A DNA stretch of 64,000 nt from Pezicula radicicola (taxonomy: Eukaryota > Ascomycota > Leotiomycetes > Helotiales > Dermateaceae), in the NCBI GenBank assembly GCA_003008705.1, contig PDUO01000026.1, forward strand, positions 867,373-931,372, given 5' to 3'. A model generated the notes under the pieces. The model worked only from the letters and a program-made list of their open reading frames with translations, did no database searches and was not told where the DNA came from. The position numbers were made by a program, and so were the translations under genes. Each line of letters opens with the position of its first letter. The stretch's first letter is position 1. This document shows, piece after piece, positions 42,386 to 53,001 of this stretch.

Positions 42386-45300
42386 TCAATCAGAGTCATC
42401 AGAATCATCAGAATCAGATTCAAAATCCGGCGCCATCCTCTCAAGACAAGAAACTCCACTTAAAGAAGACAACGCAACTCTAACAGCAAAAGCTCTAAAA
42501 GGTTGCATCCATCCCTCTTCCACAGGCCATCCTTCTAAATCCATAGCCTCCCCACAAGTACAAATAGGATTTTTGAAAAATTCCGTTGAAACTGGAGCTT
42601 TTGGCTCCTGCCTCCCCACTCCCTCAGCCATGTCGTCCCCTAGCCTGCCACCCTTATACTCGCAATCATCCCTGTGTTTCCAATTCCTGCGAGAAGACTC
42701 CACAGCCGCAGGCATTAAATTCTTCCAAATTTGAATCTCCTCCTTTTCACAAGGAAGTGCACCACAGAATGTTCCATTTCTATCATTCTTTGGTAGAAAA
42801 GGAATACCAGGTAATAACTTCTCTTCTCTTTCCACTGTAAGAGCTACAAACCATCCATCTATAATAATCGATCCAGTTTCTCTTCCGTGTCTCAAACAAT
42901 ATGGAATAATAAACATATCGCTATTATCTTCTCCATTTCCCACTAGAGCAAACATTTTCATTTTTCCGTGGTCTCCAGGTGGAATATCGGAGGCTCGGTT
43001 GGAATGATATTGGACTATTTGATCTAGGGATCTTTTCCAGTGTAGGAGGTGATCGACTAGGATTTTTGGGATGAAGCTTTCTGTTACTAGTTGATGTTTT
43101 TCTCGAACAGAGATTTGGCTTATTGCGAAGTCAGAGAGCCATTCTGCGTCCGATGGGTTTGAAGGGAGTATTACGCGGGGAAGGTTGCGGAGATTGAGGC
43201 GGGGGAGGGACCAGGGTTTTGGTTGGGGACCGGAAAGGTCGAGTGGGAAGGGGGTACCGTCGAACCCCCCGGGGCAGAGTCCATTGGATAGTGGGGTTGT
43301 TACCTCGATCCAGAGACTTTTACGTGCTATGCGTGTTTTTGCTGCGATGCCGTTGATTGGGAAGGGGAAGATGAGATGCTGAGTATGCTCTGGATTGGAA
43401 CCGATTTTTACGAGTATGCTGCATGGTGAAGCGTTTTGTAGGGTGCCGGTTATTGGAGTTTCTTTCTTGCCTAGAGCAATTGCTGCTGGTGTTCCGGGTG
43501 TGAGTTTCCAGGTCGCCACGAAGGAATAGAACGATTTTGTTTCAAGGAGGATTTGAAAGTCCTTAGGAGTGTGTCCCAAAGAGATACCTTTTAATGTGAC
43601 AGGGAATTTTCTGGTGTCTTTATGCAGGGCTTTTGGAGGCCAGGTTATGCGTGGAGAGTTTGAGGGAATACCAGGTGGTGTTGAGGAGACGTGGACTCTT
43701 CGTTTGTTGTCGTTCGAAGCTTTGTAGACTACCATATTTTTGTTGGGACCCAATTCAAACATGAATCTAGCGGTACCGACAGCTAAAGTTACCTTTAGGT
43801 TGATTACCCATCTACCGTTGCTAACAAGCTCAACGGGAGCTATTGTCGTCACAACGAGGTCCTCGGTTCCCTTCCACCCAAGCGGGTCTTCTCTCGCTAC
43901 ACCTTTTGAATCGAATTTTCCGAAGAAACAGTCTAGTGAGAAGAAGTGGCTCTCTTCGATATCAGGGCCATCGCGTATTATTGAGAGGTGGATACAGGGC
44001 GTTCCGCCCAGCTTTTCGAAGATCTCAAGTTTTTTCCTTGGGACGATGAGGCTTACGAACTTGTGTGGTGCTCCTGGAACTGGGGCGGGTCGTCCTAGAC
44101 CTCTAACGTCTTGCATAAAACCTGAAGTGTCCATGTGCACTAGTAGGTCTACAATTGTACCCTCTCCTACACCTATCAACGTATCATCACCACCGATACC
44201 GTCCATGAGGATCTCCATGAACTCATGCCAATCTGTATCGAAGGTCCTCAAAGCCTGCTTCAGGAGTGTTACGAATGATAATCGAGTGTATGGATTCATG
44301 ATGTGGAGGTGGGAGGGCTCCTTGCGTGATCCTGATCGTGGACCCCTTATATCTTCAGGTGCGAACATGAGAAGATATGTTTGGAAGAACATGTTGGCGA
44401 GTTCTTCTGCTCCCCATGAGACTTTAAGATTGCACGTCTTATTAGCTAGTGCTTGACGTGCATATTGGTCTGCGAGGGCAGTTACTTTCCATGCGATTTG
44501 CATTCGATATCGACGAGGATTCTCTTTATCCGTGTGGATGAGGTCTTCAACGGAATTGTTGTTGGTTGCGTAACCAACGAGGCGACCTATTGGCGCTATT
44601 CCATATAAAACACAGGCCAAATCTACATCCATGAAAAGTGACTCTTTGAGATTGTCTTCTGGTTCCTGTGATGTGAGGCGTAGTGTTTCTGTGTAAAGGA
44701 CTGCTGAGCTGGTCTGTGATAGGAGCTGTGACGTTGCTAGCAAGAGATTGTGCATTCCTATCCAATCTGCAATATTCGATGTGTCTATTACATCAAAGGA
44801 TTTGGGTAATGCCTTCGCGCCATCACCGTCGAAGGCTAATGGCTTTATAGACCACTGTGTCGTGTAGCAACGAGTGATAGGGGATGTAGTGTTGTTTAAA
44901 GGGTCTCTTCCAGCAAGCTCATGGCAGAAAGTGACTGCATCTCCATAATAAACATTAATTAGAACTGAATCAGATTTGGCATAGTCGACGAAAGCTTTAC
45001 TCCAATCCATGAATTGTGTTTTGGCAGTCTCGACCATTGCCTTGACAATAGCTTCGGTGTTCTTGACAGGCACGTCGAAGAGCTGAGCAAGATGAAATCC
45101 TGTAAATGGATTGCTGTGGAAGTGTGCGAGGAATTTCTCGGATACCGAGGAGATACTGAAAAGGGGATTGAGACGGCCTAGTCCTCCGTCTCCTAAAGCT
45201 TGGACATCGGGATCATTGCCCGCAGCGACACCAGTCCTCCAGTATCCGTACAAAGCGTGGTTCGAGATATCAAGACCATCAGACCAATGAGGGCCAGGGA

Positions 45301-46024
45301 AGAACGTATAGTCACGGCCCTGTTTTGGGCCAGGTGCATAGAATTTGTCGTAAATTGCTTTTACTTCTGCTCTCCTGGCATCTTCATAGCCCTTTTGCTC
45401 GTCCTCGCTGCGTATTTCTGTATACTGCTTCCAAACATTGCGAAGTTCACCTGCAGTTTGCAAGCTGACAACTTTGATCAGAGACCCGTATGGACTATTT
45501 GCCCAGTTCTCAGCCGTCTCAGAAAGCTGTAGAAGTTTAGAGGCCTGACTGTGAAGTACTTCAAGGTCTTGTTGAGGAATGTAGATGTGGTAGCAGAGAT
45601 TCCACACTGTGGAGATCTTGGTGTCATCGTATTTAAGAGGAGTAGCATTATAGCTCTCTGCATAGTCAATCATCAAAGAAAATAATAGCACATTTCGGGC
45701 TGGTGGTCTGGTCAGAACCTATACCTTAATTGGTAAGGAGAATAGCAAACCTAAGACAGCAGGCTCAAGATCACAGCAAGTGAAGTTAAACTTCTCTAGA
45801 TTTGATCTTGAATTCTGTACACCAAGGGGCTTGTCTGGTTTCCCCTCGCAGTATAGTGAATACAGTATGTTCCTCAGATCTCCACAGGCGAGGAGCAGGA
45901 TCTCAGTAGCCGTGTCACTGTCAGGGTTTGACGTGTGGTAATTGAGCAGATTTGTGGCCGGCGTATTGCCAATTGGATAAAATACAGCATTAGCAGCATT
46001 TGGCACAACAGTGACGCTGTGCAT
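42386..46024 (-). CDS. Large DUF4470-domain protein
   Basis: Two exons, 46024-45751 and 45699-42386, with a 51-bp intron (GTTTGC/CAG) give 1195 residues. I used the first real ATG at 46022-46024; an in-frame TTG upstream is not needed. The joined N-terminus contains NAVFYPIGNTPATNLL, LLLACGDLRNILYSLYCEG and the spliced junction CCDLEPAVLARNVLLFSLMI, which is the DUF4470 signature known from fungal and animal proteins, often with MYND fingers. Further along there is no MYND finger. A C-terminal CTCGEA motif and an acidic serine-aspartate tail are seen. The function is unknown. Exact motif continuity across the intron supports the splice call even though its donor is unusual. Confidence 0.85.
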
Positions 46025-46790
46025 ATTGACGGCGTTCAATCAATAAATGCGTGATGTGGTCGTGTTGTTGTTGTTTCTTTGTGAGAAGAGCTCGCATGCC
46101 AGCGGTGTGTGGGAGATTCATCAGGGTTCAGGGGTTTAGAGATCGTCTTCGTTTGTGCGTTTTCCAAAGGCTTGTTATTATTGGCCTGAGGCAGATATTG
46201 AATATTGAACATTGAACATTGAACATTGCAAATCTACTTTTATAGCTATAGGCTACTTATAACTACTTTCAGTACTCCGTACTACTAGGTCAATTGAGGA
46301 GGGTGTACCTAGTTACGTAGTTAGATTTCTCGTTTCCCACTTTCATGATCTATCTATACTTACATCTCTATCACACGGAGGGGACAAATCACTTGTTTAT
46401 CTCCAATAAGTACTTTTACCTACGGGGAAAATAGCAATAGCACCTCTGTATTTATGTATTTGTGTATTTGTGCCGTGCATCCTTTTTATAGGAAAGGAAT
46501 TTATTTCATTTCCAAATTGTGCTGCACGTGATCATAAGACGTCTCCAAAATTGGGCAGTCCAGGGTGCTAATTGTATAATGGTGAAGCCTATTCTAGAAT
46601 AGTCTTATGCCTCAGTTTGCGTAGAAGGAGGCCAAGGCCCTTACTTCCTCTTACATTTACATAGAGTAGAATGTGATCGACATGTATTCCAGCATTGTCC
46701 ATATGCCATAAAACGCATCGCATCTCTATGCTGGCTGTACTTGGAACGATGCCTTTAGTAATTATCATAAATAATTTGCAAATACCACAC
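46025..46790. other. Spacer upstream of the DUF4470 gene with an ATTGAAC repeat
   Basis: At about 46196-46230 a seven-base unit ATTGAAC repeats four times. No gene is seen. The 3' end of the HNH-type gene lies at its far edge. Confidence 0.5.
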
Positions 46791-47807
46791 CTAATTGTGC
46801 ATTACAGGATTATCCACACTCCAGTGCTCGCTCAAAAACCTTGGCTTCATAGTCTCCATAAAATGTTTCCTCCACTCAACCACAAACTCAGGAAGTCGTT
46901 CTTCGCCCAACGCTTCAACAACAAGCTGACCATGAGTCTTAAACTCCTCACTTCTCCAAGAAACCGGCAATTCTATTGCAGCCTTAATCATGCCCTCAGT
47001 AATATCCTCCTCCTCAGAAAGTCCATAGACTTCCCTCATTCGTCCCTCAACCTGCAAAACACGATCTTTGGGTGCCTTCATTTTCCTAACATTAAAAACA
47101 TCACACGCAACCTTTTTCTTGATCGAATTTTCTTCGCTGGTTACCATTCCGATACCTTTTATTGGCGCCCCAAACTTCTCACTTATTTCTGTCATTCGAT
47201 TGGTTGCTGGAGCTTGGTATGCGTTGTTGCATTTTATACAGAGTGGTTGGATGTCGTGGCTATTGCTTGATTTGATGGCTTCTGGCATATATTTTCGGTA
47301 ACAGAATGGGACGACATGATGGAATATGATGCCGTTTAGGTTTTCAGTTTTTCCAGTTCTCTGAAAACCCGAATCTCGTTTTTTGACATCTTCGTTCTCG
47401 TTTTGGTCATTTTTCCTCTCTTCTCCGCTCATACTAGGGTTTTCCTTCAGCTTCTCGCTTTTCCCAGATTCTACATTCGAACCTTTCTCGGGATCAAATG
47501 CTGAAATAAATCCACAAACAACACATCTATCATTCTTCTCTTCAAGAAACCATGCATCACCTTCTCTTCCCCTTGCATGTCCCTTTCCCTTAGGCTCAAA
47601 CAACAACTGAAAATTTCTCACTCCTGATACCTTTTCGCCTTTCTCTTTCTTCATTGTCGAATCTGTTGTGGATGTGATCTCGGTAGCTAATCCTCTATCC
47701 ACATACCATTTACATCGTTTGAGAGATGTTCTGAACATGAGTTCGCCGGCTGGTGAATAGACTTCATGATTTTCGTATTTTTGGGATGTTCTTGCTTGGG
47801 TGGGCAT
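46791..47807 (-). CDS. HNH-type zinc-binding protein related to the C-terminal part of EXD2
   Basis: An intact 338-codon frame with ATG at 47805-47807. The order is VYSPAGELMFRTSLKRCKWY with a following DRGLATEI, a central FEPKGKG block, CVVCG (zinc ligands), a low-complexity charged insert (about residues 105-150), FHHVVPFCYRKYMPEA and HDIQPLCIKCNNAY (second cysteine pair). This matches the pattern downstream of the exonuclease domain in EXD2 proteins: SPxGxLLxRxSKKKxxWY, CVVCG, PHxYRKxFP, SHDxxLLCxxC. The exonuclease domain itself is absent, so the protein would be a stand-alone HNH-like unit. A nuclease role is possible but unproven. The comparison is from memory and needs a profile search. 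Confidence 0.62.
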   Translation of the reverse strand: MPTQARTSQKYENHEVYSPAGELMFRTSLKRCKWYVDRGLATEITSTTDSTMKKEKGEKVSGVRNFQLLFEPKGKGHARGREGDAWFLEEKNDRCVVCGFISAFDPEKGSNVESGKSEKLKENPSMSGEERKNDQNENEDVKKRDSGFQRTGKTENLNGIIFHHVVPFCYRKYMPEAIKSSNSHDIQPLCIKCNNAYQAPATNRMTEISEKFGAPIKGIGMVTSEENSIKKKVACDVFNVRKMKAPKDRVLQVEGRMREVYGLSEEEDITEGMIKAAIELPVSWRSEEFKTHGQLVVEALGEERLPEFVVEWRKHFMETMKPRFLSEHWSVDNPVMHN

Positions 47808-48429
47808 TTTTTATATTTTTAAGCATGTGAATATTTGTAAAATGGGCGGGCATAGAAATTATGAAAATTTGAGGTAGTGGTGATTTGATGTAGGTGGTTT
47901 AGGTTGTATGACATGGGGGTGGTTGTGAGATAATAATGCGAACGAAAAGATTATTTATGGAAGGAAGGTGCATCACGTGTTTAGAGTGGATCAATTTACA
48001 ACCCCCACCATTTGTTTTTTCCGACTCTGTTCTGATGTGTCGTAAATCCTTGTTCGTTTGCACCCTTTATGTTCTGAGATGTATTAATAGTATAATATAT
48101 AAGGTCTAAGGTAAAATGTATATTATTTTGTATTTAAAGTGGTTTTTCATGCAGAGGTAACTTGCTGTGGATATGTATTAGCTTTGAAGTTATAAGGATA
48201 TGTAGAAATGAATAGAAACCTATGTTTGTATAACTGTCATGGAGCTTATTTTAACTTAACATTGGAATTTCGAAGAGTCACTAGCATGTCGTAAAGCAAC
48301 CGCTAAAATGAATCCATCCATCCTTCGGCCATCCTTGCAGTCCAATTTTGGAAAAGCTCAATAAAGTATTTCGAATTAGGGCTAAGCAGAAAATTTCTAT
48401 CGTTTTGTCTAATTATAGTTCTAAGTACT
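47808..48429. other. Spacer, nothing recognised
   Basis: The sequence is AT-rich. It begins with the promoter of the HNH-type gene. No repeat or gene is seen. Confidence 0.4.
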
Positions 48430-49225
48430 GATTCGGACAATGTGCATTAGCTTTCACCGACTAGGCTACCGAAGGCCGATGCTTAATGCTCAACGACTTC
48501 AATATCCTTCAAACCGCATGACTCCTTCTATGAAGCTTAGAAACACAGATTCCCAAAACAGGTATTGGTATATCTTCTTTCCAACGACCGGAAGTTGTTA
48601 CTTCAAAACTGTAACGCGGAATCCAATGGGCATTCAAGAGAGGCATCAACTTGAAATCCCACCAAGACATTTGAGCCTCGGCGTATACAGACGTATTTTG
48701 TTTCATCCAAGAAACTCACGCTTGCAGTAGCCTGGCGTTTCTTTCGTTGCATGCCAAGTACGGGTGGAGTTTAGGATATCTAATGGACTTCCAAACCCCT
48801 CGTCGAATATCCTCCGTCTTCAAAAGCCTCTTCTCCAACTGGTATAGATCCTGCAATTCGATCAAAAGCCCGTTTTCCAACATCTCATCGATTCGTTCGT
48901 CAAGCCGAGAACGCAGAATTGACTTTGCTGACCAAAGCCTAAACACTATAACTTGGTATCGAGGTCGTGACTCGTCAAAAAGCAACGGTACCATTAAGGA
49001 AGTTGAGCCCGCAACAAGTACTAGAATGCGGTTTTGTGCATACAAGTATCTGGTTCCTGGTTTGCAAATAGGTAATTAACGAGGTAGTGTTTGACGCCGT
49101 CCATCACTTCGGTAGTAACCTTTGCCGGCTGTCGACAGATATAACCTCGGTTTTAAGGAGCTTTGCGATCTCAATTCCAAGCTTTATTTTTCCTACGCCA
49201 GTAGATTCAACAACAACAATGACAA
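48430..49225 (-). pseudogene. Decayed tRNA isopentenyltransferase-like (IPPT) gene
   Basis: On the minus strand, the region near 49180-49225 encodes a P-loop-like ESTGVGKIKLGIEIAKLLKT followed by EVISVDSRQ, the start pattern of IPP transferases, then MDGVKHYLVNYL. The frame at 48716-49045 carries LLFDESRPRYQVIVFRLWSA and LDERIDEMLENGLLIELQDL, then DIRRGVWKSIRYPKLHPYLA, all family-typical. A further piece, RMKQNT-like to KLMPLL, lies at about 48600-48710 after a stop. Frameshifts and stops separate the pieces and parts between them are missing. Active members add an isopentenyl group to adenosine 37 of tRNA; fungal genomes may carry extra copies. This one cannot be functional as it stands. Confidence 0.7.
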
Positions 49226-50537
49226 ATCCTCAAGCAGCCTTCGGTCTGGTCATAATGTGGTTATGATTTTGTGTTCTTTCAATTTCTTATGGTTGTACAA
49301 GGGCTTTGCTCTAAAATTAATAACAGGTTTCAGTGTTATTAACGTGAAGTGTACGTCTCTATGTAGGAAATGTGTCTGCGATGTGATTGGATTCGGATTC
49401 GTATTCGTATTGCCTCCCCCGTCTTCCTGAGTAAGGGAACTAAAGTCTGAACATATTGTGGGTCACTATCTGTGATGTGTGGAGAATACAGTAGAAACAT
49501 TGTGTGGAGTATACACTAGAGCACATATTGCTGGGGTACGACTCTACTACTTCCCCAGTTCTGTGCGGATCAGTTCATGAATCGCTCGAAACAAATTTAT
49601 GAGTTTCCATAATTTATAAGTACGGCAGGATTTTATGATTGTATTGTTCTGTTTTATGAGCTTTTAAAGAATAGTAGGTACAGATTTATGAATTTAAGCT
49701 ATTCTTGAACTCGTCGGCACAGTTCAAAGAAATAAATGGCTTCATAGACTTGACAACTCTCCCACTCTTCCTTTTCGACTGGCTTCCCGGGTGACCAGGT
49801 CAGGATTGTCTTTTTTAATGACCACCAAAACCCTAAATAAGCTTTGGTAACTGTATCCTATCATGCCGGACAGCAAAGGGCTCTGTCTTTCCCACTCACA
49901 TAGAGAATGGACCCTCTCGCTAAAAGAAAATAAGGAAAGAAAGAAAAGAAAATATATCACTATAACGCTGACAGAGTGGGCTGCTACAAGAAGCTCTATT
50001 CCTCTCTAGCTCCTGGGTAGGCATCCTGCACGCAAAATCGAAGTACTAAACTAAAAAGTTTGCTGTCGAAACCTCGGTTAACCTAATTTATCCCAATATT
50101 TACTTGTTGTTAATGCTCCTGTTCAGAGGGGAGTGATGTTTCCTTTTAATTCTATTAAGGCATCTAAATGATTCTGCCCAATAGATAAATGAGGCTTTCC
50201 AGAAAATGGGTACCTATACGTAGTACATGAATAGTAGAAAAATATGCTTATTTTGCAGATCTTCCAGTTCTAAGGGTGTGTCGGCAGATTAGGAGGATGC
50301 TTCGTATGCCATACAATATCACGGGAGATACCTCCGTAAATGCGCTGAGAATTTCTCGCTAGGCCTATTACAGTAGCTGCCAAGTACCGATATACCGATA
50401 TTGCGTGGCTTTACCTTCCAACCAGGGGGTCCTTTAAAGTTTCCAAAGTTTCCAAAGTTTCCAAAGTTCCATCCCAAAAGTTTATTCAAGAATTATCAAC
50501 TACCGACATATTTCTTCAACAAGCGGTAAGACAAGCA
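49226..50537. promoter_or_regulatory. Long spacer upstream of the P450 gene with AAAGTTTCC repeats
   Basis: No gene is seen in 1.3 kb. At 50435-50470 the nine-base unit AAAGTTTCC repeats four times, about 70-100 bp before the P450 start codon, in its likely promoter or leader. Near 49470-49530 the word GTGTGGAGAATACA recurs in variant form. Confidence 0.5.
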
Positions 50538-52437
50538 ATGACAATTCTACATCCATATTTCTACTCTTTTCGCGCAGCTTATCTCTTGCTCATCACTTTC
50601 GGGAAAATGTTTTCCTTTTCGAATTTGCTGATGGGCGCTTTTGCGTTATTTGAAAGATTAATTGTGCTCCTTGTGGTTTACGTCAGTCTTCCTCTGATTG
50701 AACTTTCGTTTGAGAAAAGTACGCTAATAATTTCAGTGGTGTGTGCTAGCCATTTATCGAGTGAAACTTCATCCTCTTGCCCGCTATCCAGGACCTACGA
50801 TTGCTAAGATCAGTGGTCTTTACTCAATATATCATGCGTGGAAGGGGGACCGCCATCTTGACTTCTTAAGACTTCATGACCAATACGGTAACACAGCACT
50901 ATATATATATATATTTCGAGTATGATTTAATGGTAACTTAGGCACTGCGGTCCGCTTTGGACCTAATAGCCTGTCTTTCAATTCAAAAACTGCCTTGACA
51001 GATATCTATCGACACGACAATGGATTCAAAAAGACCAGCTTCTATTCATTCTTCAATGTCAACAAGACAATCGAACATACCCATAGTACTGCCGATAAGA
51101 TCATTCATGGACGAAAAAGGCGGGTTCTCAGTCAGGCTCTATCTGTCAATTCAATCAAGGCTCTAGATGAGAAGATTTTCTCCCAGGCGCGAATCTTCTG
51201 TGACACTTTGCACGAAGGATTGCAAGAGAAAGACGACTTGACCAAATTCGAATCGAAGCCATTGTATGGATGGAGTTCTAGTAAAGATATGTCTCACTGG
51301 ACATTTCAGTTCACTCTGGACACAATCAGTGATCTTTGTTTCGGATATTCACCCCGTACAATGGTTTCACCAGACAATCAATTCGTGATAGGCCTTGTTG
51401 AGAATTCAAGTCGGAAATCTTTACTGGTAAAGCATGGTGTACATTTCACTTTTTCAAACTCAGTAAAATCTGACAACTATGTAGTGTGGGCTTATGCCTA
51501 TAATCAAAACTATAGGACTTGACAGATTCCTATATCCTCCTCCACCAAATTCGGTTGGAAAATCATTTCTCGATTACAACAAACAGATTCTGGAAGAGCG
51601 TGCAAAGCTGGACCCAAATGACACAGAGAATGATATTCTCTCCTTCCTGCTTAGTGCGAAGGATCCGCAAAGTGGTAGCAGCCTCGCATTTTCAGAGCTT
51701 TGGGCAGAAAGTAATTTGCTTGTGATAGCAGGTATGCAAAACAAGAAATATTTAAATATAAATACTATTTCTAACGTACCTTTTTAGGCTCTGATACTAC
51801 CGCTGGGGTCTTTTCAGCAGTTTTGTTTTACTTGGTACATAACCACGATGTCCTTAGGGAGCTAAACAGAGAGGTGAGGACCGCATTCGAGAAATCCGAC
51901 GAGATTCGCCCTGGGAATCGCCTTGATTCTTGTAAATATCTTCGTGCATGTCTTGATGAGACGATGCGACTTGCTCCTCCTTTACCTGGAATAATGCCAC
52001 GAGAAGCAGAACATGGTGGTGTTTGCATTGCTGGCTGTCCTATTCCTAAAGGGACTGAAGTTGGTGTCCCTACCTACGCAATTCATCATAACCCTTCTTA
52101 CTATCCTGAACCGTTTAAGTACAATCCTTCTCGTTGGCTGGTTGATCAAGATAATCACCTCGAGAGCGACAAGTTAACGTTAGCTCGTACTGCGTTCTGT
52201 CCTTTCAGTGCGGGAACTAGGGCGTGCTTAGGCAAGGTCGTAGCCTATAGAGAGTTGTCTGTGGCTCTAGCACGGATAGTATTCTTGTATGACATACGAC
52301 TTGAACCAGGATCACATCTTGGTGAAGGTAGTAGTGTAGATACTCGATGGGGAAGGCAAAGGGTAGACGAGTATCAACTGTGGGATGCATATGTATCTAT
52401 TAAAAAAGGGCCAATGGTGCAGTTCAGAGTTAGATAA
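50538..52437 (+). CDS. Cytochrome P450 monooxygenase
   Basis: Five exons are predicted: 50538-50681, 50737-50887, 50942-51426, 51485-51731 and 51788-52437, giving 558 residues. The first donor could also be at 50676, which would remove two codons. An N-terminal hydrophobic anchor (residues about 5-48) is followed by HPLARYPGPTIAKISGLYSI, the proline-rich hinge. The I-helix has AGSDTTA (about 342-348), the ExxR motif is ETMR (Glu400, Arg403), and the heme loop is FSAGTRACLG with Cys489. All motifs are intact, so it should be an active ER-bound monooxygenase. The sequence resembles fungal P450s related to benzoate 4-monooxygenase and trichodermin-type hydroxylases, but no substrate can be named. 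It lies between pseudogenes, 18 kb from the synthase. Confidence 0.93.
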
Positions 52438-53001
52438 TGTGAACACAAATGAATTACGTGTTGGGACATAGCGACTTCAACTTGTGGCCGGCCCAAAAAG
52501 GTATGGGTGGCGTGGTACGTGGGCGATTTTAGCTTAGCAGATAAACTTAAATAAGTTGTCCCTCGAGCGACGTCGAGAGGTTACATCGACTTCAAATTAC
52601 CGTAAGTATGCTGTGCTACAATTCCTGGCAGCTACTGGTTCGTTGGGATTAGCTCCACCCAGTTTGCGATACTTGCGAGAGAAAGAGGGATGGATAAGGA
52701 CACAGATATGAACTGACGAACTGAACGTTCATTTTTAATGATTCTTGCCTCGGGAGGTTGTTATTTTTGCAGTATTACTTTGGAATAAGTGATTGGTAGT
52801 GTTCCATCAAACAGCATGACTAACCATGCCTTACCATCACTCAGTTGCTCAGATTAATCAGATAAGTTGACTGAGATGAGGGCGATTAGCCCCTAATAAA
52901 GAGTAGCAGGATAGAATATTAATTGATAATACCTAAATCCCCAGGAACTAAAAAGTTATTGGTTTAGGTAGTCCCCGAATGTTTATCTGTCTATGTACTT
53001 G
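52438..53001. other. Spacer with a near-palindrome
   Basis: The word CCTCGAGCGACGTCGAGAGG at about 52561-52580 is a near-palindrome. No gene. The sequence is likely the 3' ends of the P450 gene and the DUF6604 pseudogene. Confidence 0.4.
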
